Source: Rhizobium sp. RU36D (GTDB lineage: Bacteria; Pseudomonadota; Alphaproteobacteria; Rhizobiales; Rhizobiaceae). From it: a stretch of DNA of 64,000 nt. Position 1 is the first letter of the stretch. Every line of letters starts with the position of its first letter. The notes below the pieces were generated by a model. It was given only the letters and a program-made list of their open reading frames with translations, did not search any database and had not been told where the DNA came from. A program made the translations under genes and the position numbers. Shown here in pieces: positions 18,817 to 32,135 of the stretch. The DNA is taken from NCBI RefSeq assembly GCF_900176345.1, contig NZ_FWXU01000001.1, forward strand, positions 248,001-312,000. The letters are read 5' to 3'.

Positions 18817-20031
18817 ATGGATGCAATGACTGGCAGCCACAGAAAATACAATCTGTTGACGCGGCTCATGAAGAGCGACGGCGGCAACTTCGGCATCATG
18901 ACGGCGATCCTCTTGCCGGTAACCCTGGCAACCGCCGGCGTCGCGATCGACCTGACCCGCATGGTCGAGGTCAGGTCCGAATTGCAGAACGCAGCCGATT
19001 CCGCGGCACTGGCCGCAGCCTCCGCCATGTCGGAAAAGAGCCTGACCAAGGACGAGGCCATCAAGCTTGCGCAGGAATATCTCGCTGCGCAAATGGTCAA
19101 TCAGGCCCAAGGCGGCGGCGGGGACGAGGCGGTTTCCGACAGCATGAAGGACGAGCTGGAAAAGGCGACGGTCGTCACGGCAACCGAGACGGCGAACGGC
19201 CCCACCGGCAAGATCTACGACATCAAGGTGACGGCCACCTACAATGTCGCCATGAACGGCATGACGCGCCTTCTGGGCTTCAACTCCATGCCGGTGTCTG
19301 TGACCAGTTCCACCAAGAGCGCCACAGAAAGCAAGAATGCGCTTTCCATGTATCTGGTGCTGGATCGGTCCGGCTCCATGGCTTGGGTGACCGAATCCCT
19401 GAACACGAGCAAAACCCGTTGCAACAACTATACCGAAGCCGCTTGGCCGGATGTCGCCTTCCGGAGGCCTTGCTATATAAGCAAGATCGAGACGCTGAAG
19501 ACCGCGGTGCAGAACCTGGCAGACGTGCTGGAGGAAGCAGATCCGGACCACATGTATGCCCGCACCGGGGCAGTTTCGTATAACTCCTCTATGCAGACCC
19601 CCAGCAGCTTTACCTGGGGAACAGCGTCGACGGTTGCCTATGTCGATGCGCTTCCGGCGGATGGCGGCACGGATTCCGCCGCCGCTATGGCCGAGGCCTT
19701 TGCGCGGGTCAGCGCCGCCACTGAAACGACGGCGCATAAGAACAAGAATGGCCAGGTTCCAAGCCGCTACATCGTCTTCATGACCGACGGCGACAACAAC
19801 TATAGCAGCGCCGACGTGGCCACCAAGAAGACCTGCGATGACGCCAAGAAGGCCGGCATCGAAATCTATACGGTGGCATTCATGGCGCCGAGCCGAGGCA
19901 AGACACTGCTGAAGGACTGCGCCTCGTCCGACGACCACTACTCCGAGGCCGAATCGGCGGCGGAACTGGTGGCCGAGTTCAAGGCGATCGGGGAAAAGGC
20001 CTCCGCCGCCATGACCCGCCTGACAAACTGA
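18817..20031 (+). CDS. TadG-like protein with von Willebrand factor A domain
   Basis: A 404-residue membrane-anchored protein. Residues 21-48 are the Tad/TadE-G N-terminal signature (GGNFGIMTAILLPV helix followed by IDLTRMVEVRSELQNAADSA), which inserts in the inner membrane and leaves the rest outside. A vWA domain begins near 178. Its MIDAS site is complete: DRSGS at 183-187, a threonine in GGTDSAAA, and Asp in FMTDGDNN. TadG proteins usually belong to Flp pilus clusters; no tad genes lie nearby, so this is an orphan copy. The next ATG (three codons on) is an alternative start. Ends in a strong terminator. Confidence 0.82.
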   Translation: MDAMTGSHRKYNLLTRLMKSDGGNFGIMTAILLPVTLATAGVAIDLTRMVEVRSELQNAADSAALAAASAMSEKSLTKDEAIKLAQEYLAAQMVNQAQGGGGDEAVSDSMKDELEKATVVTATETANGPTGKIYDIKVTATYNVAMNGMTRLLGFNSMPVSVTSSTKSATESKNALSMYLVLDRSGSMAWVTESLNTSKTRCNNYTEAAWPDVAFRRPCYISKIETLKTAVQNLADVLEEADPDHMYARTGAVSYNSSMQTPSSFTWGTASTVAYVDALPADGGTDSAAAMAEAFARVSAATETTAHKNKNGQVPSRYIVFMTDGDNNYSSADVATKKTCDDAKKAGIEIYTVAFMAPSRGKTLLKDCASSDDHYSEAESAAELVAEFKAIGEKASAAMTRLTN

Positions 20032-20073
20032 GCAACCGGCAAGACGCTGCAAGCGGCATCTTCATCCCTTGAA

Positions 20074-20105
20074 CCCCGCACCTGAGCCCCAGGTGCGGGG
20101 TTTTT
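20074..20105 (+). terminator. Rho-independent terminator after the TadG-like gene
   Basis: A perfect 11-bp stem, CCCCGCACCTG with CAGGTGCGGGG, and a 5-base loop, followed by TTTTT. A textbook terminator separating this gene from the glycogen operon. Confidence 0.93.
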
Positions 20106-20312
20106 GCCACTATCTTAGCCCTGGTGAAAAAGAGAGTTTTTTCAGCACATTACTGTGTCCTTGAGCAAATGTGGCGGAAATTTGCCTTTGCTCCATTCCC
20201 TTGTTGCAAGTGTTTCGTATCGATGCATAAACTGCATCAAATTGAGTGCGTCGCGGTGTCGCAAGCAGCACCCGGCGTCCCCGAAACAACGAGCGAAGCG
20301 GTGGCACGAAAC

Positions 20313-22778
20313 ATGATCGACACAGTCAGCAAGGCCGATATTCCCCTGCCAAAACCCCGCGCCTTCGAGCCGGAGGTGCTGGCCGCAGAAATCATCGAGA
20401 AGCTGACCTATGCCATCGGCAAGGACACAAAGGTTGCAAAGCCGCATGACTGGCTGACAGCAACGATCCTCGTGGTGCGCGAACGCGTGATCGACAAGTG
20501 GATGGAAGCCACACGCGCCGCCTATGTGGCCAATGCCAAGCGGGTCTACTATCTCTCGCTCGAATTCCTGATCGGCCGCCTGATGCGGGACGCCATGTCC
20601 AACCTGCAGATGATGGACGAGATCAAGGAAGCCCTGGCGTCTCTCGGCGTCGATATCAACGTCATTGCCGGCCTGGAACCGGATGCGGCACTCGGAAATG
20701 GTGGCCTCGGCCGCCTCGCGGCCTGCTTCATGGAGAGCATGGCCACCGTCAACATTCCCGCCTATGGCTATGGCATCCGCTATGTCCACGGCCTGTTCCG
20801 CCAGCAGATGGCGGAAGGTTGGCAGGTGGAGCTGCCGGAAAACTGGCTCGCCCACGGAAATCCCTGGGAATTCGAGCGCCGTGAAAGCTCCTACGAAATC
20901 GGCTTCGGCGGCGGGGTCGAAACCGTCAACAACAGCTCGGGCGAGGACGTGCGCTTCGTCTGGAAGCCAAGCGAGCGGGTGATCGCGACCGCCTTCGATA
21001 CGCCCGTGGTCGGCTGGCGGGCGGAGCGCGTCAACACGCTGCGCCTCTGGTCGGCCCAGCCGATCGACCCGATCCTTCTCGACGCCTTCAATGCCGGCGA
21101 TCACATCGGCGCCTTGCGCGAAAGCAACAAGGCCGAAACCCTGACCCGCGTGCTCTATCCAGCCGACGCCACATCGGCCGGCCAGGAACTGCGCCTGCGC
21201 CAGGAGTATTTCTTCTGTTCGGCATCGCTGCAGGACATCCTGCGCCGCCATGTCCAGCATGGCAATTCGCTCGATACGCTTCCGGACAAGGTGGCGATCC
21301 AGTTGAACGACACCCACCCTGCCGTGTCGGTCTGCGAATTGATGCGCCTGCTCTGCGATATCCACGGCATGGATTTCGATGCCGCATGGGATATCACCTG
21401 GCGCACCTTCTCCTACACCAACCACACACTGCTGCCGGAAGCGCTGGAAAGCTGGCCGGTGCCACTGTTCGAGCGCCTGCTGCCGCGCCACATGCAGCTC
21501 GTCTATGCGATCAACGCCAAGATCCTGATCGAGGCCCGCCGCCAGAAGGGCATGAACGACCAGGAGATCAGCAAGATCTCGCTGATCGACGAGAGCGGCG
21601 ACCGCCGCGTGCGCATGGGCAATCTCGCCTTCATCGGCTCCCACTCGGTCAACGGCGTCTCCGCCCTGCATACCGAGCTGATGAAGGAAACGGTGTTTGC
21701 CGACCTGCACAAGCTCTATCCGACCCGGATCAACAACAAGACCAATGGCATCACGCCCCGCCGCTGGCTGATGCAGTGCAATCCGAAGCTGACGGCGCTG
21801 ATCCGCGAAGCCATCGGCGATGCGTTCCTCGATGACGCCGAGAAGCTGACCGCGCTCGACGCCTTCGCCGATGACAAGGCCTTCCAGGAAAAGTTCGCGG
21901 CAGTGAAACGCGCCAACAAGGAGCAACTCGCCAACCTCGTTGCAAGCCGCATGGGCATCCGCCTTGATCCCTCCGCGATGTTCGACATCCAGATCAAGCG
22001 CATCCACGAATACAAGCGCCAGCTGCTGAACATCATCGAGACGGTGGCGCTCTATGACCAGATGCGCTCGCATCCCGAGCGCGACTGGGCGCCGCGCGTC
22101 AAGCTCTTCGCCGGCAAGGCGGCGCCGAGCTATCACAACGCCAAGCTGATCATCAAGCTGGCCAACGACGTGGCCCGCGTGATCAACAACGACCCGTCGG
22201 TACGCGGCCTGCTGAAGGTGGTCTTCGTGCCGAACTACAATGTGACGCTGGCGGAAACGATGGTTCCCGCAGCCGACCTCTCCGAACAAATTTCCACCGC
22301 CGGCATGGAAGCCTCGGGAACCGGCAACATGAAGTTCGCGTTGAACGGTGCCTTGACGATTGGCACGCTAGACGGCGCCAATGTCGAGATGCGCGACCAT
22401 GTGGGAGAAGACAACATCGTGATCTTCGGGATGACGGCAGCGGAAGTGGGCAAGTTGAGAGCCGAAGGCCACAATCCCCGCGCTGTGATTGAGCGGTCGC
22501 GCGAGCTGTCGCAGGCGCTGTCGGCCATCGCGACAGGTGTCTTCTCGCCGGATGATCGCGGCCGTTTCGGCGGACTCGTCGATGGCCTCTACAATCATGA
22601 CTGGTTCATGGTCGCAGCCGATTTCGACGCCTATGCCAAGGCGCAGCGCCAGGTCGATGGCATCTGGGCCAATCCGACGGACTGGTTCGGCAAGACCATC
22701 AGAAACACCGCCCGCATGGGCTGGTTCTCGTCAGACCGTACCATTCGCCAATACACCAACGACATCTGGAGAGCCTGA
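20313..22778 (+). CDS. glgP: Glycogen phosphorylase
   Basis: About 821 residues, the usual length. It releases glucose-1-phosphate from glycogen ends using phosphate and pyridoxal phosphate. The PLP-lysine signature EASGTGNMKFALNG is near residue 670, and GNGGLGRLAACFMES near 130 is family-typical. The open frame extends 63 codons upstream to 20124, but that part has no phosphorylase similarity. I place the start at the ATG at 20313; GTG codons at 20301 and near 20259 are alternatives, and none has a strong ribosome site. First gene of the operon; its stop overlaps the glgB start by one base. Confidence 0.93.
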   Translation: MIDTVSKADIPLPKPRAFEPEVLAAEIIEKLTYAIGKDTKVAKPHDWLTATILVVRERVIDKWMEATRAAYVANAKRVYYLSLEFLIGRLMRDAMSNLQMMDEIKEALASLGVDINVIAGLEPDAALGNGGLGRLAACFMESMATVNIPAYGYGIRYVHGLFRQQMAEGWQVELPENWLAHGNPWEFERRESSYEIGFGGGVETVNNSSGEDVRFVWKPSERVIATAFDTPVVGWRAERVNTLRLWSAQPIDPILLDAFNAGDHIGALRESNKAETLTRVLYPADATSAGQELRLRQEYFFCSASLQDILRRHVQHGNSLDTLPDKVAIQLNDTHPAVSVCELMRLLCDIHGMDFDAAWDITWRTFSYTNHTLLPEALESWPVPLFERLLPRHMQLVYAINAKILIEARRQKGMNDQEISKISLIDESGDRRVRMGNLAFIGSHSVNGVSALHTELMKETVFADLHKLYPTRINNKTNGITPRRWLMQCNPKLTALIREAIGDAFLDDAEKLTALDAFADDKAFQEKFAAVKRANKEQLANLVASRMGIRLDPSAMFDIQIKRIHEYKRQLLNIIETVALYDQMRSHPERDWAPRVKLFAGKAAPSYHNAKLIIKLANDVARVINNDPSVRGLLKVVFVPNYNVTLAETMVPAADLSEQISTAGMEASGTGNMKFALNGALTIGTLDGANVEMRDHVGEDNIVIFGMTAAEVGKLRAEGHNPRAVIERSRELSQALSAIATGVFSPDDRGRFGGLVDGLYNHDWFMVAADFDAYAKAQRQVDGIWANPTDWFGKTIRNTARMGWFSSDRTIRQYTNDIWRA

Positions 22779-24991
22779 TGACCAAACCACCGAAACCGGT
22801 CGGTGAGGAGCGGCAGCCCGAGCATCCCTCGGCTGCCGAAATCGAGGCGGTGGTTGCAGGTCAGCATTCCGATCCCTTTGCGATCCTGGGCGTTCATAAA
22901 ACGGCCAAGGGCTATGTTGCCCGCTGCTTCATTCCCGGCGCGGAAAAGGTTGCGGTCCACTCCCTCGACGGCAAACCACTGGGGGAGATGACATGCCTTC
23001 ATCCCGCCGGGTTCTTTGTCGGCGAGATTGCGGTGTCGTCCATCCGCCCGGTGCGTTATCGCGCTGAGCGCGGCGATGCCGAATGGACGGTCACGGACAC
23101 CTATTCCTTCGGTCCGGTGCTCGGCCCCATGGACGATTATTTCGTCCGGGAAGGATCGCATCTCAGGCTGTTCGACAAGATGGGGGCGCATCCGCTGCGT
23201 CATGAAGGGGCCGACGGATTTCATTTTGCCGTATGGGCGCCCAATGCTCGTCGTGTCTCCGTCGTTGGCGACTTTAACGAGTGGGATGGGCGCAGACACG
23301 TGATGCGGCTGCGCCAGGACACCGGCATCTGGGAGATATTCGCGCCCGACATTCGCGCGGGCGCCACCTACAAGTTCGAGATCGTCGGACCCCATGGCGA
23401 AGTGCTGCCTTTGAAGGCGGATCCCTATGCCCGCCGTGCGGAATTGCGGCCGAAAACCGCTTCGGTCGCGGCGCCCGAACTGATCCAGGATTGGGAAGAC
23501 GAGGCCCATCGGGCGCATTGGGCGAGCGTCGACCAGCGCCGGCAGCCGATCAGCATCTACGAAGTTCACGCCAGTTCTTGGCAGCGCCGAGACGATGGCT
23601 CCATGCTCACATGGGACGAAATCGCAGCACGCCTGATCCCCTACTGCGTCGATATGGGCTTCACCCACATCGAGTTCCTGCCGATCACCGAGCATCCCTA
23701 TGATCCGTCCTGGGGCTACCAGACCACAGGCCTTTACGCGCCGACGGCCCGTTTTGGGGAGCCGGAGGGCTTTGCACGCTTCGTCAACGGCTGCCACAAG
23801 GTCGGCATCGGGGTCATCCTTGACTGGGTGCCAGCGCATTTTCCGACCGACGAACACGGTTTGCGCTGGTTCGACGGCACCGCCCTCTACGAGCACGCCG
23901 ATCCCCGCCAGGGTTTCCATCCCGACTGGAACACGGCCATCTACAATTTCGGCCGCGACGAGGTCGTGTCATACCTGGTCAACAACGCGCTGTACTGGTC
24001 GGAAAAATTCCACCTGGATGGCCTGCGCGTCGATGCCGTGGCCTCGATGCTCTATCTCGACTATTCGCGCAAGGAAGGCGAGTGGATCCCGAACGAATAT
24101 GGCGGCCGGGAAAATCTGGAAGCCGTGCGCTTCCTGCAGAAGCTCAACAAGATCGTCTATGGCAACCATCCCGGCGTGATGACAATCGCCGAGGAATCCA
24201 CCTCTTGGCCCAAGGTGTCGCATCCGGTGCATGAAGGCGGGCTCGGCTTCGGCTTCAAGTGGAACATGGGTTTCATGCACGACACGCTGAGCTATTTCAG
24301 CCGCGATCCCGTGCACCGCCGGTTCCACCACCAGGAAATAACCTTCGGCCTGCTCTATGCCTTCTCGGAAAACTTCGTGCTGCCGCTGTCCCATGACGAG
24401 GTGGTTCACGGCAAGGGCTCGCTTATCGCCAAGATGCCCGGTGACGACTGGCAGAAATTTGCCAATCTGCGGGCCTATTACGGCATGATGTGGGGCTATC
24501 CGGGCAAGAAGCTGCTGTTCATGGGCCAGGAATTTGCCCAGTGGAGCGAGTGGAGCGAAAGCCGCCAGTTGGACTGGAACCTGCTGCAGTATCCGCTGCA
24601 CGAGGGCATGCGACGCCTGGTCCGCGACCTGAACCTGACCTATCGCAGCAAGCCATCGCTGCATGGACGCGATTGCGAGGGCGAAGGCTTCGAATGGCTG
24701 ATTGCCGACGATCAGGATAATTCTGTCTTCGCCTTCCTGCGAAAGACACCGGGCGAGAAGCCGGTCGCCGTGATCAGCAATCTGACGCCGGTCTATCACG
24801 AACACTATGCCGTGCCGCTGCCGACCGAAGGCCGGTGGCGCGAGATATTGAATACCGATGCCGAGATCTATGGCGGCAGCGGAAAGGGGAATGGCGGTCG
24901 GGTCACGGCAACAAAAAAGGCAGACGGGAGTATCCGCGCGGACCTTACTCTGCCACCGTTGGCAACGATCATGCTGGAGCAGGAAAACTAG
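22778..24991 (+). CDS. glgB: 1,4-alpha-glucan branching enzyme
   Basis: A 737-residue GH13 branching enzyme. An N-terminal N1 and CBM48 region (FHFAVWAPNARRVSVVGDFN near residue 150) is followed by the (beta/alpha)8 barrel. Catalytic residues are visible: Asp nucleophile in DGLRVDAVASMLYLDY, Glu in IAEEST, Asp in LSHDEVVHGK. It makes the alpha-1,6 branches of glycogen. Its ATG shares one base with the glgP stop (TGATG), implying coupled translation. Confidence 0.95.
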   Translation: MTKPPKPVGEERQPEHPSAAEIEAVVAGQHSDPFAILGVHKTAKGYVARCFIPGAEKVAVHSLDGKPLGEMTCLHPAGFFVGEIAVSSIRPVRYRAERGDAEWTVTDTYSFGPVLGPMDDYFVREGSHLRLFDKMGAHPLRHEGADGFHFAVWAPNARRVSVVGDFNEWDGRRHVMRLRQDTGIWEIFAPDIRAGATYKFEIVGPHGEVLPLKADPYARRAELRPKTASVAAPELIQDWEDEAHRAHWASVDQRRQPISIYEVHASSWQRRDDGSMLTWDEIAARLIPYCVDMGFTHIEFLPITEHPYDPSWGYQTTGLYAPTARFGEPEGFARFVNGCHKVGIGVILDWVPAHFPTDEHGLRWFDGTALYEHADPRQGFHPDWNTAIYNFGRDEVVSYLVNNALYWSEKFHLDGLRVDAVASMLYLDYSRKEGEWIPNEYGGRENLEAVRFLQKLNKIVYGNHPGVMTIAEESTSWPKVSHPVHEGGLGFGFKWNMGFMHDTLSYFSRDPVHRRFHHQEITFGLLYAFSENFVLPLSHDEVVHGKGSLIAKMPGDDWQKFANLRAYYGMMWGYPGKKLLFMGQEFAQWSEWSESRQLDWNLLQYPLHEGMRRLVRDLNLTYRSKPSLHGRDCEGEGFEWLIADDQDNSVFAFLRKTPGEKPVAVISNLTPVYHEHYAVPLPTEGRWREILNTDAEIYGGSGKGNGGRVTATKKADGSIRADLTLPPLATIMLEQEN

Positions 24992-25009
24992 TCGGGAGGA
25001 AGATCAACA

Positions 25010-26269
25010 ATGGAAAAACGCATCCAGCCACTCGCGCGCGACGCAATGGCCTATGTTCTGGCGGGCGGTCGGGGAAGCCGCCTGAAGGAACTGACGGATC
25101 GCCGCGCCAAGCCTGCGGTCTATTTCGGCGGCAAGGCGCGCATCATCGATTTCGCGCTATCCAATGCGCTGAATTCCGGCATCCGCCGCATTGGCGTGGC
25201 CACGCAATACAAGGCGCATTCCCTGATCCGCCACCTGCAGCACGGCTGGAACTTTTTCCGTCCCGAGCGCAACGAGAGTTTCGACGTCCTGCCGGCAAGC
25301 CAGCGCGTTTCCGAAACCCAGTGGTATGAGGGCACCGCCGACGCGGTCTACCAGAACATCGACATCATCGAGTCCTATGGTCCGGAATACATGGTCATCC
25401 TGGCGGGCGACCACATCTATAAAATGGACTACGAATTGATGCTGCAGCAGCACGTCGATTCTGGTGCCGATGTCACCATCGGCTGCCTGGAAGTGCCGCG
25501 CATGGATGCGGTCGCCTTCGGCGTCATGCATGTGAACGAGAAGGACGAGATCATTGCCTTCGTCGAAAAGCCGGCCGACCCGCCGGGCATTCCCGGCGAC
25601 GAAGACAAGGCGCTTGCCTCCATGGGCATCTATGTCTTCCAGACCAAGTTCCTGATGGAGATGCTGAAGCGCGACGCGGCCGATCCGAATTCCAGCCGCG
25701 ACTTCGGCAAGGACATCATTCCGCATATCGTCGCGAATGGCAAAGCCGTGGCCCATCGTTTCGCGCAATCCTGCGTTCGCTCCGATTTCGAGCGCACCCC
25801 CTACTGGCGCGATGTCGGGACCATCGATGCCTACTGGCAGGCCAATATCGACCTGACGGACATCGTCCCGGAACTCGACATCTACGACAAGACCTGGCCG
25901 ATCTGGACCTATTCCGAGATCACCCCGCCGGCAAAATTTGTTCACGACGACGAGGGTCGGCGCGGCTCGGCCATTTCCTCGCTTGTTTCAGGCGACTGCA
26001 TCATCTCCGGTTCGGCCCTCTACAAGAGCCTGCTGTTCACCGGTGTGCGGGCCAATTCCTACTCTCGACTGGAGGGTGCGGTGATCCTACCCAAGGTCTG
26101 GATCGGCCGACATGCGAGGCTCACCAATGTCGTGATCGATAGCGGCGTCACCATCCCCGAAGGCCTCGTGGTCGGCGAGGATCCGGAGATTGACGCCAAG
26201 CGCTTCCGCCGCAGCGAGGGCGGAATTTGCCTGATCACCCAGGCCATGATCGACAAGCTGGACCTGTAA
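25010..26269 (+). CDS. glgC: Glucose-1-phosphate adenylyltransferase (ADP-glucose pyrophosphorylase)
   Basis: A 419-residue enzyme making ADP-glucose from glucose-1-P and ATP, the committed step of glycogen synthesis. Signature [19 protein letters not shown] starts near residue 18. FVEKP, the substrate-binding lysine region, and a C-terminal left-handed beta-helix part ([12 protein letters not shown]) are present. GGGAGGA precedes the ATG. In Agrobacterium the enzyme is activated by fructose-6-P and pyruvate. Third gene of the operon, 18 bases after glgB. Confidence 0.95.
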   Translation: MEKRIQPLARDAMAYVLAGGRGSRLKELTDRRAKPAVYFGGKARIIDFALSNALNSGIRRIGVATQYKAHSLIRHLQHGWNFFRPERNESFDVLPASQRVSETQWYEGTADAVYQNIDIIESYGPEYMVILAGDHIYKMDYELMLQQHVDSGADVTIGCLEVPRMDAVAFGVMHVNEKDEIIAFVEKPADPPGIPGDEDKALASMGIYVFQTKFLMEMLKRDAADPNSSRDFGKDIIPHIVANGKAVAHRFAQSCVRSDFERTPYWRDVGTIDAYWQANIDLTDIVPELDIYDKTWPIWTYSEITPPAKFVHDDEGRRGSAISSLVSGDCIISGSALYKSLLFTGVRANSYSRLEGAVILPKVWIGRHARLTNVVIDSGVTIPEGLVVGEDPEIDAKRFRRSEGGICLITQAMIDKLDL

Positions 26270-26274
26270 GTCAG

Positions 26275-29344
<3,070 letters not shown>

Positions 29345-29370
29345 GTGCCATCGGAAGTTTAGGTCGGGAG

Positions 29371-29399
29371 AGAAGCGCGGCTTGAACGCCGCGCTTCTT
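29371..29399 (+). terminator. Terminator after pgm
   Basis: A perfect 11-bp stem AGAAGCGCGGC with GCCGCGCTTCT and a 6-base loop, 26 bases past the pgm stop. It ends the glgPBCA-pgm transcript, so glgX has its own promoter. Confidence 0.82.
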
Positions 29400-29515
29400 G
29401 GCATTTACCGGGTGTCGACAAATAGCGCTATAGTTGAAGTTTCGCTCGCTCAGCCCGCTGAGTTACGGCAAAATGCGACATCGAACGGATTCGCGAACCT
29501 CGGTGAAGGAGCCCC

Positions 29516-31474
29516 ATGAGCCAGATGAAGCTTGGAGCGACCCTTACCAAGACTGGCGCCGATTTCGCCGTCTGGTCCCACCATGCCGAGACCGTTGAAC
29601 TCTGCCTCTTCGATGCAGGTGGGCAGGAATACCAACGTGTTGCGATGGCGCGGGATGCTGACGGCGTGCATTCGGCATCTCTTGCCGGCATACGGCAGGG
29701 CACACGCTATGGCTACCGTACCCACGGTCGCTATGCCCCGGATGAGGGTCTCTGGTTTGACCCTGCCAAGCTCCTGGTCGACCCCTATGCAAGGGAACTG
29801 GACCGTCCATTCGTCCATGATCAGCGACTGACTCTATTTGGCGAGGAAACCGCCGACCTCGTTCCGAAGGCTCTGGTCGTTAGCGACATCAAGGCCAAGG
29901 TGATGATGCCCTTCTTTCAGCCGGGCGCCTTCATCTATGAGGTGGCGGTCAAGCCGTTCACCATGCTGCATCCTGATGTGCCGGAGGAGAAGCGCGGCAC
30001 GGTTGCGGCACTTGCCCATCCCTCCGTCCTCACCCATCTCAAGACGCTGGGCGTGGATGCTATCGAGCTGATGCCGATCACCGCCTGGATCGACGAGCGC
30101 CATCTGCCGCCGCTGGGGCTGAGCAACAGCTGGGGCTATAACCCGATCGCGCTAATGGCGCTTGATCCGCTCCTTGTGCCCGGCGGCGTGGCGGAACTGC
30201 GCGACACCGTGGCTGCCCTGCACGCCGAAGGCATCGGCGTCATCCTGGATCTGGTGTTCAACCACAGCGGCGAAAGCGATCGCCATGGCACCACGCTCTC
30301 CATGCGCGGCCTCGACAATCTGGGCTACTACAGGCATGTGCCGGGCGAGCGAGGAAACCTCGTCAACGACACCGGCTGCGGCAATACGCTGGCCTGCGAT
30401 CATCCGCGCATGCGCCAGTTGATCATCGACAGCCTGCGCCATTTCGTTCTGGCAGCCGGCGTCGATGGCTTCCGTTTCGACCTCGCGCCGATTCTCGGCC
30501 GTACCCAGGATGGCTTCGATCCCGCATCGGAAACGCTGGCGGCAATCTTGAAGGATGAGGTGCTCGAAGATCGCATCATGATTGCAGAGCCCTGGGACAT
30601 CGGCCCTGGCGGCTATCAGCTCGGGAACTTCCCGGCCCCCTTCCTGGAATGGAACGACCGGGCACGCGACACGATCCGCCGCTTCTGGCGCGGAGATAGC
30701 CATATGACCGGCGCGCTGGCCACCGCGCTCGCCGGCTCGTCGGACATGTTTGCCCGCCACGGCCTGCGCTCAACGCGCACGGTCAATTTCGTTGCCGCCC
30801 ATGATGGCTTCACGCTGATGGACCTCGTGTCCTACAGCCACAAGCACAACGAGCGGAACGGCGAAGACAATCGCGACGGCCATAACGAGAACTACTCCTG
30901 GAACAACGGCGCGGAAGGCGAGACCGCGGACAAGGCGATCAAGCGGCAGCGGATCGCCGATGTCTCGGCCCTTCTCTCCACCCTGTTTGCCACCCGCGGC
31001 GCGATCATGCTGACGGCCGGCGACGAGGGCGGCCGCAGCCAGCAGGGCAACAACAACGCCTATTGCCAGGACAATGAGATCACCTGGCTCGACTGGAGCC
31101 GGATGAATGCGGATCTGGTCCAGCTGACGTCGGATCTGGCCGCCATGCGCAAGCGCTTCTCCGTATTCTCTGAGACCGGCTTCTTCACCGGCGATGACGG
31201 CGACGTCGAGTGGGTGTCGGGCAGCGGTGATCCCATGACCGTGCCGGAATGGGAGGCGCCGGATGGCAGGCTGTTCGCCATGATCCTGAAAACGAAAGAC
31301 GGCGAGACCGGACGCCCCGCAAGACTGGCCATCCTGTTCAACCGCGGCCGGGAGGCGCACGAGTTCACCCTGCCACTGAGGGCCGGTATCAAGTGGCACC
31401 GGCTGTCATCCGACCGCGCGATCAAGTCGCTCAGCCTAAAGCCACGCTCGGTGGCCTTTTTGGTCGGTTCCTGA
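29516..31474 (+). CDS. glgX: Glycogen debranching enzyme (isoamylase type)
   Basis: A 652-residue GH13 enzyme cutting alpha-1,6 branches left after phosphorylase action. It has an N-terminal CBM48-like part, then the barrel with VILDLVFNHSGE, the nucleophile Asp in GVDGFRFDLAPILG, the acid Glu in MIAEPWD and the transition-state Asp in FVAAHDGFTL. AAGGAG precedes the ATG. It is separated from pgm by a terminator, so it is expressed as its own unit and acts with glgP in breakdown. Confidence 0.93.
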   Translation: MSQMKLGATLTKTGADFAVWSHHAETVELCLFDAGGQEYQRVAMARDADGVHSASLAGIRQGTRYGYRTHGRYAPDEGLWFDPAKLLVDPYARELDRPFVHDQRLTLFGEETADLVPKALVVSDIKAKVMMPFFQPGAFIYEVAVKPFTMLHPDVPEEKRGTVAALAHPSVLTHLKTLGVDAIELMPITAWIDERHLPPLGLSNSWGYNPIALMALDPLLVPGGVAELRDTVAALHAEGIGVILDLVFNHSGESDRHGTTLSMRGLDNLGYYRHVPGERGNLVNDTGCGNTLACDHPRMRQLIIDSLRHFVLAAGVDGFRFDLAPILGRTQDGFDPASETLAAILKDEVLEDRIMIAEPWDIGPGGYQLGNFPAPFLEWNDRARDTIRRFWRGDSHMTGALATALAGSSDMFARHGLRSTRTVNFVAAHDGFTLMDLVSYSHKHNERNGEDNRDGHNENYSWNNGAEGETADKAIKRQRIADVSALLSTLFATRGAIMLTAGDEGGRSQQGNNNAYCQDNEITWLDWSRMNADLVQLTSDLAAMRKRFSVFSETGFFTGDDGDVEWVSGSGDPMTVPEWEAPDGRLFAMILKTKDGETGRPARLAILFNRGREAHEFTLPLRAGIKWHRLSSDRAIKSLSLKPRSVAFLVGS

Positions 31475-31595
31475 TTGCGCCGCAAGACAACGATCCAATT
31501 GAAAAATTTCATGGAGGCGCCATATCCATGGCGTATTCGCTACCGCGCACTCGGCGTATAAGTTGCGGGAAAAACACAGAATTCAGCGAGGGCGG

Positions 31596-32084
31596 ATGCC
31601 GGTCGAGATTTCACTAGCAGAGGTTCAGGGGCTTGTCGGCCAACGTGTCGGCCTCTCGGACTGGATTACCGTCGACCAGACCATGATCGACGCTTTTGCC
31701 GGCGCCACCAACGACCACCAGTTCATTCACACCGACCCCGTGCGCGCCGCCGCCGAAACCCCCTTCGGCGGCACCATCGCCCATGGCTTCCTGACGCTCT
31801 CGCTGCTTTCGGCGATGAACTACAATTGTCTGCCGATCATCCGCGAACAGACTATGGGCATCAATTACGGCTTCGACAAGCTGCGCTTCCTGTCGCCAGT
31901 TCGCTGCGGCAAGCGCGTGCGCGGCCATTTCTCCCTATCCGAAGCCCGCTTCCGCGGCGCCGGCATGATGATGACGAGCTACGATGTCGAGGTCGAGATC
32001 GAGGAAGAAAAGAAGCCTGCCCTGACCGCCACCTGGATCACCATCATCCAGTTCGACCCAAAGGATCGGCCTGAGGGGGTGTGA
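31596..32084 (+). CDS. MaoC-like (R)-hydratase family protein, NodN-like
   Basis: A 162-residue hotdog-fold protein. The hydratase motif is visible: Asp and His in DHQFIHTDPVRAA, then TPFGGTIAHGFLTLSL. This is the layout of (R)-specific enoyl-CoA hydratases and of the rhizobial NodN family, which it resembles in length and wording. It probably hydrates short acyl-CoA chains in the cytoplasm; NodN's own reaction is not settled. GAGGGCGG precedes the ATG at 31596; the earlier ATG at 31563 lacks a ribosome site. No nod genes surround it, so it is more likely a housekeeping paralogue. Confidence 0.83.
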   Translation: MPVEISLAEVQGLVGQRVGLSDWITVDQTMIDAFAGATNDHQFIHTDPVRAAAETPFGGTIAHGFLTLSLLSAMNYNCLPIIREQTMGINYGFDKLRFLSPVRCGKRVRGHFSLSEARFRGAGMMMTSYDVEVEIEEEKKPALTATWITIIQFDPKDRPEGV

Positions 32085-32135
32085 GCGCCGCTGGCCGATA
32101 GATGGGAAGCAGATTTTGGCTGAAGAGCGTCCATC

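Noticed and set aside
20142..22289. A 715-codon open frame antisense to glgP
   Set aside because: It is the mirror of a strongly coding GC-rich gene; its His/Gly/Asp-heavy composition and lack of any motif or ribosome site mark it as a shadow.
31596..32084. Calling the MaoC protein a true nodulation gene
   Set aside because: The NodN likeness is real but no nod box or other nod genes are present, so a general hydratase is safer.
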